A DNA stretch of 64,000 bases from Alphaproteobacteria bacterium (GTDB taxonomy: Bacteria > Pseudomonadota > Gammaproteobacteria > JAGOUN01). The stretch lies in the NCBI GenBank assembly GCA_021151585.1, contig JAGKWX010000004.1, positions 1 to 64,000 of the forward strand, in the 5' to 3' direction. Positions 28,981 through 37,555 of the stretch are shown here, in pieces (position 1 is the stretch's first letter; each line of letters opens with the position of its first letter). The translations under genes and the position numbers were made by a program. The notes below the pieces were generated by a model that saw nothing but the letters and a program-made list of their open reading frames with translations, made no database searches and had not been told where the DNA came from.

Positions 28981-29760
28981 TTATTCTTTATTATCTTCTG
29001 AAACTTCTACCACATTAGCCGGAGCCACTGCATCCGCTTCAACTTCAACAAACTCTTCAACAACATCGTTTGTAATATCATTCGCAGCACGCGCCGCCAA
29101 AATAACATCTGCCAATGTTTTTGCATATAAACGAATGGCACGACGTGAGTCATCATTACCAGGAACAGGATATTGAACATCTTGTGGCATAGTATTCGAG
29201 TCAATGATTGCAATCACTGGAATGCCAAGACGTTTTGCTTCTTCAATAGCAATATGCTCGTGTTTTGCATCGATAAGAAAAATCACATCAGGCAAACCGC
29301 CCATCTTTTTAATACCGCCTAAATTACGTTCTAATTTTTCATGCTCGCGGGTTAAATTAAGAATTTCTTTTTTCTTCAACAAACCAAATGATTGCTTTTC
29401 AAGCATTTTTGTTAATTCTTGTAAGCGACGAATAGACTGACGAATAGTTTTGTAATTCGTCAACATACCACCCAACCAACGGTGGTTAATGTATGGCATG
29501 CCACAACGTGATGCTTCTTCTGCGATGATGGCAGACGCTGCGCGTTTAGTTCCAACAAACAAAATTTTGCCTTTAGACGCTGCTGTACGTTGTACAAATG
29601 CAATCGCTTCATCCAACATTTCACGTGTTTTTTCAAGATTAATGATATGAATGCCGTCGCGCGCTCCATATAAGTAAGGTGCCATCTTTGGGCTCCAATA
29701 ACGGGTTTGGTGACCAAAATGCACACCAGCTTTCATCATTTCTTTAATAGATACTGTCAT
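28981..29760 (-). CDS. rpsB: 30S ribosomal protein S2
   Basis: The start is placed at MTVSIKEMMKAGVHFGHQTR (GAGG ribosome site); the frame is open upstream but that part is the leader. 259 aa: conserved NPKM-like WSPKMAPYLYGARDGIHIINL, HRWLGGMLTNYKTI, and LPDVIFLIDAKHEHIAI. The C-terminal tail is acidic and Val/Ala/Glu-rich. First gene of the operon running through to lpxB. Confidence 0.97.
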   Translation of the reverse strand: MTVSIKEMMKAGVHFGHQTRYWSPKMAPYLYGARDGIHIINLEKTREMLDEAIAFVQRTAASKGKILFVGTKRAASAIIAEEASRCGMPYINHRWLGGMLTNYKTIRQSIRRLQELTKMLEKQSFGLLKKKEILNLTREHEKLERNLGGIKKMGGLPDVIFLIDAKHEHIAIEEAKRLGIPVIAIIDSNTMPQDVQYPVPGNDDSRRAIRLYAKTLADVILAARAANDITNDVVEEFVEVEADAVAPANVVEVSEDNKE

Positions 29761-29779
29761 AATTTCCTCATTACATTTA

Positions 29780-29806
29780 ATTGGGTTGATCCTCCGCGCG
29801 CCCAAT
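29780..29806 (-). promoter_or_regulatory. Candidate rpsB leader hairpin
   Basis: On the minus strand ATTGGG (29801-29806) pairs with CCCAAT (29780-29785) around a 15-nt loop containing GGAGGA. It lies about 20 nt upstream of the rpsB start. The rpsB leader is a known target of S2 autoregulation in gammaproteobacteria; whether this is the same element is inference. Confidence 0.35.
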
Positions 29807-30039
29807 GCTCTCACCTTACGGCACCCAAGAACATCTTGTAACGCGCGTGCGTTTTCCCGCTCAAGGATACTGCATACCAAAATAGTTCTTTTCTCGTCTG
29901 ACGCCTTAACGACATGCGAGCAAACGCAGAAAAAGGACAAATTTTCTAGATTACAGCAGCCTTCATTGACAATCACTTGCCAAATAGGGTCTGTCTTTAT
30001 ACCATAGTCTTCTTATTTGAACAATGTCGAAGTGACTGA

Positions 30040-30825
30040 ATGGCCCGTGAATTAACTATTAAAACCCCCGATGAAATTGCCAAAATGCGAATTGCTGGCA
30101 GACTTGCCGCCGAAGTTCTTGATTTTATCACCCCTCACGTCAAAGTTGGCGTCACCACCGGCGAACTGGACAAACTTTGCCATGACTATATCGTTAATGT
30201 ACAACAAGCAACCCCAGCCTGCGTCGGTTATCGCGGCTATCAACACGCAACGTGTACGTCGGTCAACCACCAAGTCTGCCACGGAATTCCCGGAGATAAA
30301 AAACTCCAAAGTGGCGACATTATTAATATCGATCTTGTTGTCAGAAAAGATGGCTATCACGGCGATACCAGCAAGATGTTTATTGTGGGCAAAGGCTCGA
30401 TTTTGGCTCAAAGACTGGTCAAAGTAACGCAAGAATGTATGTATAAAGGAATAGAAATCGTCAAACCAGGTATTAAAGTAGGTGATATTGGCGCGATTAT
30501 ACAACAACATGCAGAATCACATCGCTTCTCTGTTGTCCGAGATTTCTGCGGTCACGGCATTGGCGCTAATATGCATGAAGAGCCAAATATTTTACATTAC
30601 GGCAAAGCAAATACCGGAATAACATTACAAGCAGGCATGATATTTACCATCGAGCCCATGATTAACGCCGGAAAGGCAGAAACCAAAATCCTTCCCGACG
30701 GCTGGACCGCGGTCACCAAAGATCGCAGCCTATCCGCTCAATGGGAACACACTATTCTTGTCACCGAGACTGGCTATGAAATCCTTACTCTACGGGCTGA
30801 GGAGCGGGAACTGGGATATGGCTAA
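30040..30825 (+). CDS. map: Methionine aminopeptidase, type I
   Basis: Removes the initiator Met. 261 aa. Metal ligands are visible in NIDLVVRKDGYHGDTS (two Asp), CGHGIG (His), TIEPMI (Glu) and QWEHTI (Glu); the substrate His is in CHGIPGD. Divergent from rpsB, the usual arrangement. The last 41 bp overlap the 3' end of the convergent lipoprotein gene. Confidence 0.96.
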   Translation: MARELTIKTPDEIAKMRIAGRLAAEVLDFITPHVKVGVTTGELDKLCHDYIVNVQQATPACVGYRGYQHATCTSVNHQVCHGIPGDKKLQSGDIINIDLVVRKDGYHGDTSKMFIVGKGSILAQRLVKVTQECMYKGIEIVKPGIKVGDIGAIIQQHAESHRFSVVRDFCGHGIGANMHEEPNILHYGKANTGITLQAGMIFTIEPMINAGKAETKILPDGWTAVTKDRSLSAQWEHTILVTETGYEILTLRAEERELGYG

Positions 30826-31366
30826 TCGTCACCACAACACGACGATTTAACGCGCGCCCAGCAACGCTATCATTAGCCGCAACCGGATATGCCCCACCAT
30901 AGCCTTTGAAGCTGATTTTATCCGCCATCACGCCTTGGGCGACCAAGTAACGTACCAAACTTTGCGCCCTTTCTATAGAATGAACGACATTAACTTCGGC
31001 GCTACCACTCGTGTCCGTAAAACAATCAACACGCCATAACGCCTCAGGATAATCCTTCATAGCCTGAATAAGTGGATTTACACTTTCCTGGCTATCCGCC
31101 AACAAAACCTCACCACCGACACCGAACAAGGCGTCAGAAGCAAAAGTCACTTTAATTTGATTACCTATTCGCAATACCTGCGCCGAGTCTGAGGAATAAG
31201 CCTGCTGCAACTGATCAGCCAATCGCAGAACGTTCGCATTTAAATCAAAATTTTTGACCACCTCGGAAGCAGGTAATGTTGAAGACGAGACATCACCCTG
31301 CGGAAGGGGTAACGAAGAACAACCGACCAACAAACAAACACTAGACAAGAGCAGGAACCGTTTCAT
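30785..31366 (-). CDS. OmpA-family lipoprotein
   Basis: The start is set at MKRFLLLSSVCLLVGCSSLP, which gives a textbook lipoprotein signal (LVGC lipobox); a longer N-terminus is possible but would bury the signal. The 193-aa protein has a C-terminal OmpA/Pal peptidoglycan-binding domain (about 75-185): VDCFTDTSGSAEVNVVHSIE, RAQSLVRYLVAQGV, GAYPVAANDSVAGRALNRRV. It probably tethers the outer membrane to peptidoglycan. It converges on map with a 41-bp antisense overlap. Confidence 0.8.
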   Translation of the reverse strand: MKRFLLLSSVCLLVGCSSLPLPQGDVSSSTLPASEVVKNFDLNANVLRLADQLQQAYSSDSAQVLRIGNQIKVTFASDALFGVGGEVLLADSQESVNPLIQAMKDYPEALWRVDCFTDTSGSAEVNVVHSIERAQSLVRYLVAQGVMADKISFKGYGGAYPVAANDSVAGRALNRRVVVTISHIPVPAPQPVE

Positions 31367-31440
31367 TTTTTTATCAACAAATATATCTAATTTTTTTAAT
31401 AATAATATAATATGCATGTACTTAATAGAGGAGAAAAGCC

Positions 31441-32019
31441 ATGATTCATCAGTTGCCTACATTACCTTATGCCTTAGATGCACTTGCACCACATATTTCA
31501 AAAGAAACACTGGAATATCATTACGGCAAACATCATAAAACCTATGTTGATAATCTCAACAAATTAATTCCAGGCACAGAATTTGAAAACAAATCTTTAG
31601 AAGACATCATTAAAACATCGACAGGCGGGATATTCAACAATGCCGCACAAGTGTGGAACCATACTTTTTACTGGCTTTGCTTAGCACCCAATGCTGGCGG
31701 CGAACCGACTGGCGCAGTGGCCGAGGCAATTCATGCCGAATTCGGCTCTTTCGCTGCCTTCAAAGAAAAATTCTCCACAACTGCCGCAACCACTTTCGGC
31801 TCAGGCTGGGCGTGGTTAGTGAAAAACAAAGAAGGCAAATTAGAAATTATTAGCACAAGCAATGCGGCGACACCTTTGACAACAGACAACACCCCATTAC
31901 TAACCTGCGATGTATGGGAACATGCCTACTACATCGATTACCGAAATGCACGCGTGCAATATATCGAGCATTTTTGGAATTTGGTGAACTGGGAGTTTGT
32001 GGCGAAAAATTTTGGATAA
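31441..32019 (+). CDS. sodB: Superoxide dismutase [Fe]
   Basis: Cytoplasmic superoxide dismutase, 192 aa. Metal ligands: His in [16 protein letters not shown], His in QVWNHTFYW, and Asp/His in [12 protein letters not shown]. The motif set ([22 protein letters not shown]) fits the iron type of E. coli SodB and L. pneumophila. AGAGGAG precedes the ATG. A strong terminator follows. Confidence 0.94.
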   Translation: MIHQLPTLPYALDALAPHISKETLEYHYGKHHKTYVDNLNKLIPGTEFENKSLEDIIKTSTGGIFNNAAQVWNHTFYWLCLAPNAGGEPTGAVAEAIHAEFGSFAAFKEKFSTTAATTFGSGWAWLVKNKEGKLEIISTSNAATPLTTDNTPLLTCDVWEHAYYIDYRNARVQYIEHFWNLVNWEFVAKNFG

Positions 32020-32029
32020 GTAGACGCGC

Positions 32030-32070
32030 AAAAAAGCAGCTTACTTGCTTGCGCATCTAGCTGCTTTTTT
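32030..32070 (+). terminator. Terminator of sodB
   Basis: AAAAAAGCAGC (32030-32040) pairs with GCTGCTTTTTT (32060-32070), with a 19-nt loop that itself can pair with GCGCA just upstream. T-rich 3' side. Confidence 0.75.
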
Positions 32071-32103
32071 GTTTTTAGTCTTACTCCGATGCTGTAGACG
32101 CTG

Positions 32104-32220
32104 TTACGCGAACTTATCATATTGATTTACACATACTATCGGCGCAATAGAACCAATAGCACAGCATCGATGAACGCGCTGATAATACAGTTCAATATAT
32201 TCGAAAACTCTCAGTTTCGT
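32104..32220 (-). pseudogene. IS3-family transposase C-terminal relic
   Basis: Minus-strand translation gives KLRVFEYIELYYQRVHR and, a few residues on, AIGSIAP before a stop at 32104. This is the end of the IS3-type integrase domain, whose usual pattern is FEYIE-FYNR-RRHS-LGY-SP. There is no upstream transposase: a stop lies just before the fragment. It is a short remnant marking the left edge of the accessory island. Confidence 0.65.
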
Positions 32221-32283
32221 GGCTCAACCTTGAATGCGTGAGAGCAAAACGATAATTACTATGTGCAATGGAAGACGATAGTA

Positions 32284-32982
32284 ATGAAAATACTAGAACA
32301 CCCAGAAATACTTACCTTTATCAACCAATTTCCTGGCATGGTAGGTTATTTGGATAATCAACATAAAGTTTTAATGTTAAACCAAACCGCCATTAAACTT
32401 CTTGGCTTTAGATCTTTAGAGCATGCTATTGGCAAAACTTCTTTTGATATACCAAGCAAAGCGGCTGAATGCGCAGAGCAATATATTTTACAAGACGATT
32501 TTGTTTTAAATAACGAAAAATCTTTGCAAGTTATTGATATTTCGGAATATTCAGACGGCTCTATACATATTTGGCTTACGACAAAATCTCTTTTACGAGA
32601 CGATGCTGGCAATAAAACAGGGGTTTGCTATTATGCGCACGAACTTAATCTTGCGCTACTAAATCAACTATTCAGCAGAGTCCTTGAACTACCTTCTTCT
32701 GCAAAACCAAGAACCTATTGGTTAAATCAAGGCGGCTACTTAAATTTATTATCAGATAGACAACAAGAATGCTTATATTATTTGATCAGAGGGAAAAGTT
32801 GCCGAGAAATATCAATAATTTTGTCCATTTCTCAACGGACAGTTGAAACACATACTGAAGAAATAAAAAACAAGCTAGGCTGCCAAACCAAATCAGAATT
32901 AATAGAGAAAGCAATAAATGCCGGCATGTTATACGCAATACCTAAAAGCCTGCTTAGAGATAATACGGGCATTATTTTGTAA
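32284..32982 (+). CDS. PAS-domain LuxR-type transcriptional regulator
   Basis: The start at MKILEHPEILTFI is chosen for the upstream GGAAG; a seven-codon longer start is possible. 232 aa. The PAS-like sensor domain (about 10-125) contains MVGYLDNQHKVLMLNQTA. The C-terminal LuxR/GerE helix-turn-helix (about 160-220) shows LSDRQQECLYYLIRGKSCRE, SISQRTVETHTEEIKNKLG. No receiver domain. Similar PAS-HTH regulators are common in Legionellales, but its signal is unknown. First gene of the accessory island, and a possible regulator of the two downstream genes. Confidence 0.8.
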   Translation: MKILEHPEILTFINQFPGMVGYLDNQHKVLMLNQTAIKLLGFRSLEHAIGKTSFDIPSKAAECAEQYILQDDFVLNNEKSLQVIDISEYSDGSIHIWLTTKSLLRDDAGNKTGVCYYAHELNLALLNQLFSRVLELPSSAKPRTYWLNQGGYLNLLSDRQQECLYYLIRGKSCREISIILSISQRTVETHTEEIKNKLGCQTKSELIEKAINAGMLYAIPKSLLRDNTGIIL

Positions 32983-33009
32983 AGCAAAAATTAAAAAATT
33001 CTTTCTCTC

Positions 33010-33045
33010 TCCGTAAAAAATACGGATGACAGAGATATTTTTCTC
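33010..33045 (+). terminator. Weak candidate terminator after the LuxR-type gene
   Basis: A small hairpin CCGTA-AAAAA-TACGG at 33011-33025, flanked by imperfectly matching CTCT/AGAG, with ATATTTTTCTC downstream. The stem is short. Confidence 0.4.
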
Positions 33046-33172
33046 TATTATCTTTAGGTCTAAGAAACCAGTTACTGTTTCAACTATAAAATGCTGAGCC
33101 TTAAAGTAACTTTGTCTACTGAGTTTCTTTTATTATTTAAAATGCATAAAAAATTATCAGAAAAGGAATAGA

Positions 33173-34234
33173 ATGTCTAGCTTGAGCAATTTTTTGCCTG
33201 AAAAATATAAAAAACATATCTCATCTTACTTGAAATTTGCTGCTGCTGGCGGTTTGTTAGGAGGGGCTTTCTGTGTTGTCCGATCCGCCTTGCTATCTAA
33301 CACCATGCCCGCCTTTATGGCCGAACAATTATACAATTATCATCGCGATTATTTAGAGCAACTGCGATCCATTTCATTTTTATCGGGCAGGAGCGGCGTA
33401 TGCAACGAACAAGATTGTATAGATCGTTTTGGCATCATTAGCCAACATCAAAATTCTTTTTACTACAAGCCAGATAATTTCATAGAAAAATTTCAAGAAT
33501 TTTTTGATGCTCGTCTAGATCAAAGCGAATTTAGTTATGAAAATTTTTATTTTATTGGATATGAAAGTATAAAACTTATGGTCCGAACTTTTATTCTTCA
33601 GGGTCTTAAGATAAGTATTACATCTGATAAAACAGAAATCAGACTAGATACGCTATTATCAAAACTAAACAGCTACGACGATTTTTTTTATTTTTTTATC
33701 CGGGCCTTTGCTCTTAGGCATATCACAGCAGGGGCGATTTTAATTCCGATCGTTATATTCACTTACCGTTGCCTTTTAGATTTTAAGTCTTACCTTATTT
33801 TAACAGGATGGATTAAGCCTTCTGTAACAACAGAGCTAGAAAGAAGCTTTATAGAAATCAGGGAAGCATTTGAACAAAATTCTCGAGACATGAACAGAAA
33901 AACAACGGTCATTCAAGAAGCGCTTGCTGATATAAATGCTAGCAAAATTCATAGCTTAGCAAATAGCGTAGACAATCATAGCGCAATTAATGAGTATTTA
34001 TGCCCTATTCTTCATACTGTAATGCGCTATCCAGTAAAATCAGCGGATGGCTTTTATTTTGAAAAATCCGCGCTTGTGGAATGGCACAGAAAAGGAAACC
34101 AAAGATGTGTTTTTAACCGTAATTTAACACTTACTAATCCCAATAATTTAGAGATTGACACAAGCCTACAATTAACAATTGTTCGTTTTCTAGAAAATCA
34201 TCATTACACTGAAACTCAAAAACGAAATTATTAA
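33173..34234 (+). CDS. Membrane protein with C-terminal U-box-like domain (candidate E3 ubiquitin ligase effector)
   Basis: 353 aa, AAAGGAATAG before the ATG. Hydrophobic stretches lie at about 21-41 and 183-204, so two membrane anchors; a short coiled segment lies around 220-255. Residues about 273-342 match a U-box: EYLCPILHTVMRYPVKSADG, then FYFEKSALVEW, a Cys where the CP turn of the domain lies (QRCVFNRNLTL), and a final helix SLQLTIVRFLE. U-box proteins are E3 ubiquitin ligases of eukaryotes and of some Dot/Icm effectors such as Legionella LubX. The conserved CPI, M-x2-PV, G-x-Y and W positions are present; the second CP proline is Val here. 49 bp upstream of the lipase-like gene, probably cotranscribed. 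Confidence 0.65.
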   Translation: MSSLSNFLPEKYKKHISSYLKFAAAGGLLGGAFCVVRSALLSNTMPAFMAEQLYNYHRDYLEQLRSISFLSGRSGVCNEQDCIDRFGIISQHQNSFYYKPDNFIEKFQEFFDARLDQSEFSYENFYFIGYESIKLMVRTFILQGLKISITSDKTEIRLDTLLSKLNSYDDFFYFFIRAFALRHITAGAILIPIVIFTYRCLLDFKSYLILTGWIKPSVTTELERSFIEIREAFEQNSRDMNRKTTVIQEALADINASKIHSLANSVDNHSAINEYLCPILHTVMRYPVKSADGFYFEKSALVEWHRKGNQRCVFNRNLTLTNPNNLEIDTSLQLTIVRFLENHHYTETQKRNY

Positions 34235-34283
34235 TTATCTATCAACTATTAAAAAATGATTTTTATCTATACGGAGCATAAAG

Positions 34284-36836
34284 ATGATCTCTCTTCAACA
34301 ACATTACAATGGTTCGCCAACATTTGCCTGTCTTATAGCAAGTATGCTTGCTTACGATAATACTAATAACAATAGAAATAATTTAATGCAAACTTTAAAT
34401 CGCGGCACTTATCAAAATAGAACGTGGCGTTATTTGGGTGACAGTACGAATGGTCTAAATAACGTTAATTATAGAGGCTGCGCTATTATTAATGAAAATA
34501 CTCAACAAATTATTATCGCACACAGAGGAACCGAGCTTGATCATATTCAAACTTGGTTGTCGACAAATTTTCCTCTAGTTATTGCAGGCAATATTCCAGA
34601 TAGTTATAACGTAGCACGTGAATTTTCTAATAGCATTCGACAAAGACTTTTAGAAGAACAACAAAACTATACTATATACGAAACAGGACACTCTTTAGGT
34701 GGCATGTATGCTGCGTTAAATTCTCATACGTTTGATAGCAAAGCAGTTACATTTGACAGTCCTAGTCTTGGACATATTTTACAAAATGATGAAATAAGAA
34801 ATCAACTACGACCGGCCAGGTTAAATGATCATCATTACATAAATTACGTCATAAGTCCTAACATTGTTAATACTTCAGGCGGTCAGCGATATGGTCGGTG
34901 GATAAGATTATTTACGCATCATGTAGAACACAGAGTAGATTTAAATCTCAATGAAATTTTTGGAGCCGTAACAAATACAATTAATTTAACATTAAACATG
35001 GTTACCCGCTATGACCTTAGAAGCCATTGCTCTCTTGAGAACATAAGAGATATGTTTGATCCCGAGTTAAATGAGCCTTGGCTGCAAGCAGAAATATTAA
35101 CCTGGCCTAATCGTGGTGAATATTTATCTTGGTGGAAATCTGCGAGTTCTCCGTTGGCTTTTATCAGAGAAGCCGTTGGCAACCAAGTTATACAGAGAAA
35201 TTTACGCATTGAAATGTCGTTACGTAAATGCGAATCTTATAGCCTCAGAAAATTTTTGATTCCTGTATTTAGACATCCTGGGAGAACTCCTGATATAAAT
35301 CATCGTATAGAGCATGTTTTAATGAATTACCTTATTAATCTCCAAAATAGATTTCTAACATTTTTTCCTTTACAAGAATTTTTTCTTACAAATTTCAGAG
35401 AAAATGAACATGGAGTACCGTTAGAGCCATTACAATTAGATGATTATCGAAATTATGTAGCTATTAGAGATTTGATTTTTCCTGAAAATCCATCTGAGCA
35501 TTTATGGCACCACGTCATTCCTGTTAGAAAAAATATAGAGCGTGACGGACGTCACGAACCTATTGCTCAAGGTAGTGCTTCCGACTTTGAAGCGCATAGA
35601 TTGATAAATATTGAATCGATGGCTACTGTGCAGAAGTTGTTGGATGTTTACAATAGGTTTAATGCAATAATGCAAACATTAGAAACCGAACGTCAGCAAT
35701 TTGAAGTTAATAGAGAATTTTATTACCGACAATTTAATGAGTTTGAGGTTTTAGATAAACAATATAAAGATCAAATTTTTCAAACCATCGTCATGCCTAC
35801 CGCGATTGGAGGTGTTGGTGGAGGAGTTGCTGGAGGTATTATAGCATATAAATTAATAGCACCAGGTGCCCCAGTCACAGCTATTGGAGGTGGGACTATT
35901 ACTGGGGCTGTAGCAGCCGGTAGTTTTGCAGGTGCTGGCGTCGGAGGACCCGTTACAAGTGGGCTTGCAGCAGGCTGGTTTGCGGGTACTGGCGTCGGTG
36001 GAGCCGCTGCTGTAGAAGGAGCGGCAGGTGCCGCATTAGCTGGATCAGTAGTCGCCGTAGGAACAACGACTATTGTGGTTACGGTAGCGGCGGGGGCTGT
36101 TATTGGCGCTGCTGTCGTTGGAGGAGCTGTATATGGCATACAACAATGGCGATATTCTGTTGAAAATGACAGTACCAAACAAAGAAGAGACGAAGCTGAG
36201 GACGCGCGCCAAGCATTCATTAATGCAATTGGGGCATACGCTCAAGCATTATCAGCTGTGCATCAAGATAGCATGTATGCAACTTATCAAGATGAGTTTA
36301 GCCGGATAAAACAACGTATCAAAGCAAGATTTCTTGAACTAATAGAAGCACAGGTGTTGCCTATTCTTCGTGCTGGTGACGAAGAAGTATTCCAAACGTA
36401 CTTTGATGTGGTAACACTGTTAGCTAACCAATATCCTTTATATGACATAGAAAGAAATCTGGCAGGAAATATAATAACAATAACAGAACGTTTTGTTATT
36501 CGTCCTCCTGTAGTAGCCATAGGACTAAAACTAAAGCTTGATCAGTTATTTTCACAACGACTTATGCTTTTATTTTTTGATAATGTCATAACAGAAGAAC
36601 AAGCAAATGGCAGAAGAATATGGCATTTTCAGAACAATGATATTAGGCAACTTAACCTTGTTCACGCTATTTTTCATGAACTTCATCAATCATTGCGTGT
36701 TGAAATAGTAGGAGATCAACCAGCTGTTGTCCCTAATCTACAGGAAACTGTTTTTTGGAATCGAGCGTTTTTCGCTCAACCAGATATCACGCCAGAACGA
36801 AATTTACCTAATCAGTTTAGCTGTAATATTATGTGA
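34284..36836 (+). CDS. Class-3-lipase-like protein with glycine-rich membrane segment and CaaX tail (candidate effector)
   Basis: 850 aa, GGAG before the ATG, no signal peptide. The N-terminal 250 residues look like an alpha/beta hydrolase of the lipase class 3 type: oxyanion region HRGTE (80-84), nucleophile elbow ETGHSLGGMYAAL with Ser137, and VTFDSP (155-160) after the next strand. A helical middle region (about 430-505) precedes a very Gly/Ala/Val-rich hydrophobic block (about 510-625) with several GxxxG-like repeats that could insert into membranes. The last residues are SCNIM: Cys-Asn-Ile-Met fits the CaaX farnesylation motif of host proteins. I infer a membrane-targeted lipase/phospholipase effector; substrate unknown. 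Confidence 0.65.
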   Translation: MISLQQHYNGSPTFACLIASMLAYDNTNNNRNNLMQTLNRGTYQNRTWRYLGDSTNGLNNVNYRGCAIINENTQQIIIAHRGTELDHIQTWLSTNFPLVIAGNIPDSYNVAREFSNSIRQRLLEEQQNYTIYETGHSLGGMYAALNSHTFDSKAVTFDSPSLGHILQNDEIRNQLRPARLNDHHYINYVISPNIVNTSGGQRYGRWIRLFTHHVEHRVDLNLNEIFGAVTNTINLTLNMVTRYDLRSHCSLENIRDMFDPELNEPWLQAEILTWPNRGEYLSWWKSASSPLAFIREAVGNQVIQRNLRIEMSLRKCESYSLRKFLIPVFRHPGRTPDINHRIEHVLMNYLINLQNRFLTFFPLQEFFLTNFRENEHGVPLEPLQLDDYRNYVAIRDLIFPENPSEHLWHHVIPVRKNIERDGRHEPIAQGSASDFEAHRLINIESMATVQKLLDVYNRFNAIMQTLETERQQFEVNREFYYRQFNEFEVLDKQYKDQIFQTIVMPTAIGGVGGGVAGGIIAYKLIAPGAPVTAIGGGTITGAVAAGSFAGAGVGGPVTSGLAAGWFAGTGVGGAAAVEGAAGAALAGSVVAVGTTTIVVTVAAGAVIGAAVVGGAVYGIQQWRYSVENDSTKQRRDEAEDARQAFINAIGAYAQALSAVHQDSMYATYQDEFSRIKQRIKARFLELIEAQVLPILRAGDEEVFQTYFDVVTLLANQYPLYDIERNLAGNIITITERFVIRPPVVAIGLKLKLDQLFSQRLMLLFFDNVITEEQANGRRIWHFQNNDIRQLNLVHAIFHELHQSLRVEIVGDQPAVVPNLQETVFWNRAFFAQPDITPERNLPNQFSCNIM

Positions 36837-37102
36837 ATTTTAACTATTTTATACTACGCCGGATATTTATGAAATTATGAAATTTAATTTTTTGTGTACT
36901 TGCACAATAACACTGCATTAATTATGATTAAATTTATTTTTAAGAGTAGCTGTTACGTAGTATTGAAGAATTTTTTAGTAAAGATGGCTTGGTCTTCGAT
37001 GAAGAGATTCGCGCATTCAAATCTGGAGCGCGACCAATCCTTTCGCTAATTTTTCATAATACTGCTGAACCATGGCTTCAAATGTGAAGTGCGACAAAAT
37101 AG
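36837..37102. other. Unassigned region with coding-like debris
   Basis: Between the lipase-like gene and the IS30 relic. A short plus-strand open stretch at about 36963-37087 reads IEEFFSKDGLVFDEEIRAF and on to a stop, with no start codon or ribosome site. It looks like a gene fragment but I cannot name its family. Confidence 0.3.
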
Positions 37103-37318
37103 GTTATAGCAGTGACCAACGCAGTAATTTTAATCAGCTTGCGTGAGAGAAAAAGCCGTCTTTTTGTAGCCATAAAAAATGCTTCTAAAAAAGTAGAAAC
37201 AACGGCGGATAATATTGTGAAAAAATTCAGGGGCAAGAAAAGAGTAGTGATCACAACATTGACGCTGGATAATGACGACGAATTTGCAAATCACGAATCG
37301 ATTTCTAATCTGTACTAG
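37103..37318 (+). pseudogene. IS30-family transposase relic
   Basis: The frame (usable GTG at 37112) encodes LISLRERKSRLFVAIKNASK and then TTLTLDNDDEFANHESIS. This corresponds to the middle of the DDE catalytic domain of IS30 transposases (ERK-R...LTFDNG-EFA-H), including one catalytic Asp. The N-terminal HTH and the last catalytic Glu region are missing: an upstream stop lies at 37100, and the 3' side runs into an unrelated IS end at 37311. Clearly decayed. Confidence 0.6.
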
Positions 37319-37350
37319 CTCAAATCTGATCTGACACTTCCGGTTTTTTT
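37311..37350. mobile_element. IS end, inverted copy of bases 57-96
   Basis: Forty bases starting TGTACTAGCTC and ending in CCGG plus seven Ts are the reverse complement of 57-96 with one difference. Read on the minus strand both copies encode KK-EVSDQI and a stop, which suggests the transposase C-terminus of the parent element reaches into its own end. No second end was found downstream. Confidence 0.5.
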
Positions 37351-37417
37351 CGAATCTCTCTTGTATGAAATGCGTCAACTACAAACTCTCGCGATGGAAA
37401 AGAAAAGAACAACACAT

Positions 37418-37437
37418 TAAGGCAGAAATCTGCCTTA
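37418..37437. repeat. Perfect 9-bp hairpin
   Basis: TAAGGCAGA, two As, TCTGCCTTA. It lies between the IS end and argD, with no clear T tract; it may be a terminator remnant or a protein-binding palindrome. Confidence 0.45.
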
Positions 37438-37555
37438 TGATTTCGTAGATTTTTAAAATTATTTGTGACAGAACCAATCCATCCAATATAAATAAAAATC
37501 GCGTGCATTTTGGCATTTAAATTAATAAAATTTAACGCAAACTTAGGGAAAAAAT

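Noticed and set aside
28981..29976. Longer rpsB reading frame with 72 extra N-terminal residues
   Set aside because: The extension is the leader region. S2 begins MTVSIKEMM with a good ribosome site.
30052..30510. 152-aa frame antisense to map
   Set aside because: It lies fully inside map on the other strand and encodes no recognisable protein.
35780..36220. 146-aa open frame on the minus strand, rich in Ala, Pro and Thr
   Set aside because: It is the antisense of the Gly/Ala/Val-rich block of the lipase-like gene. Its composition follows from that block, and it has no ribosome site.
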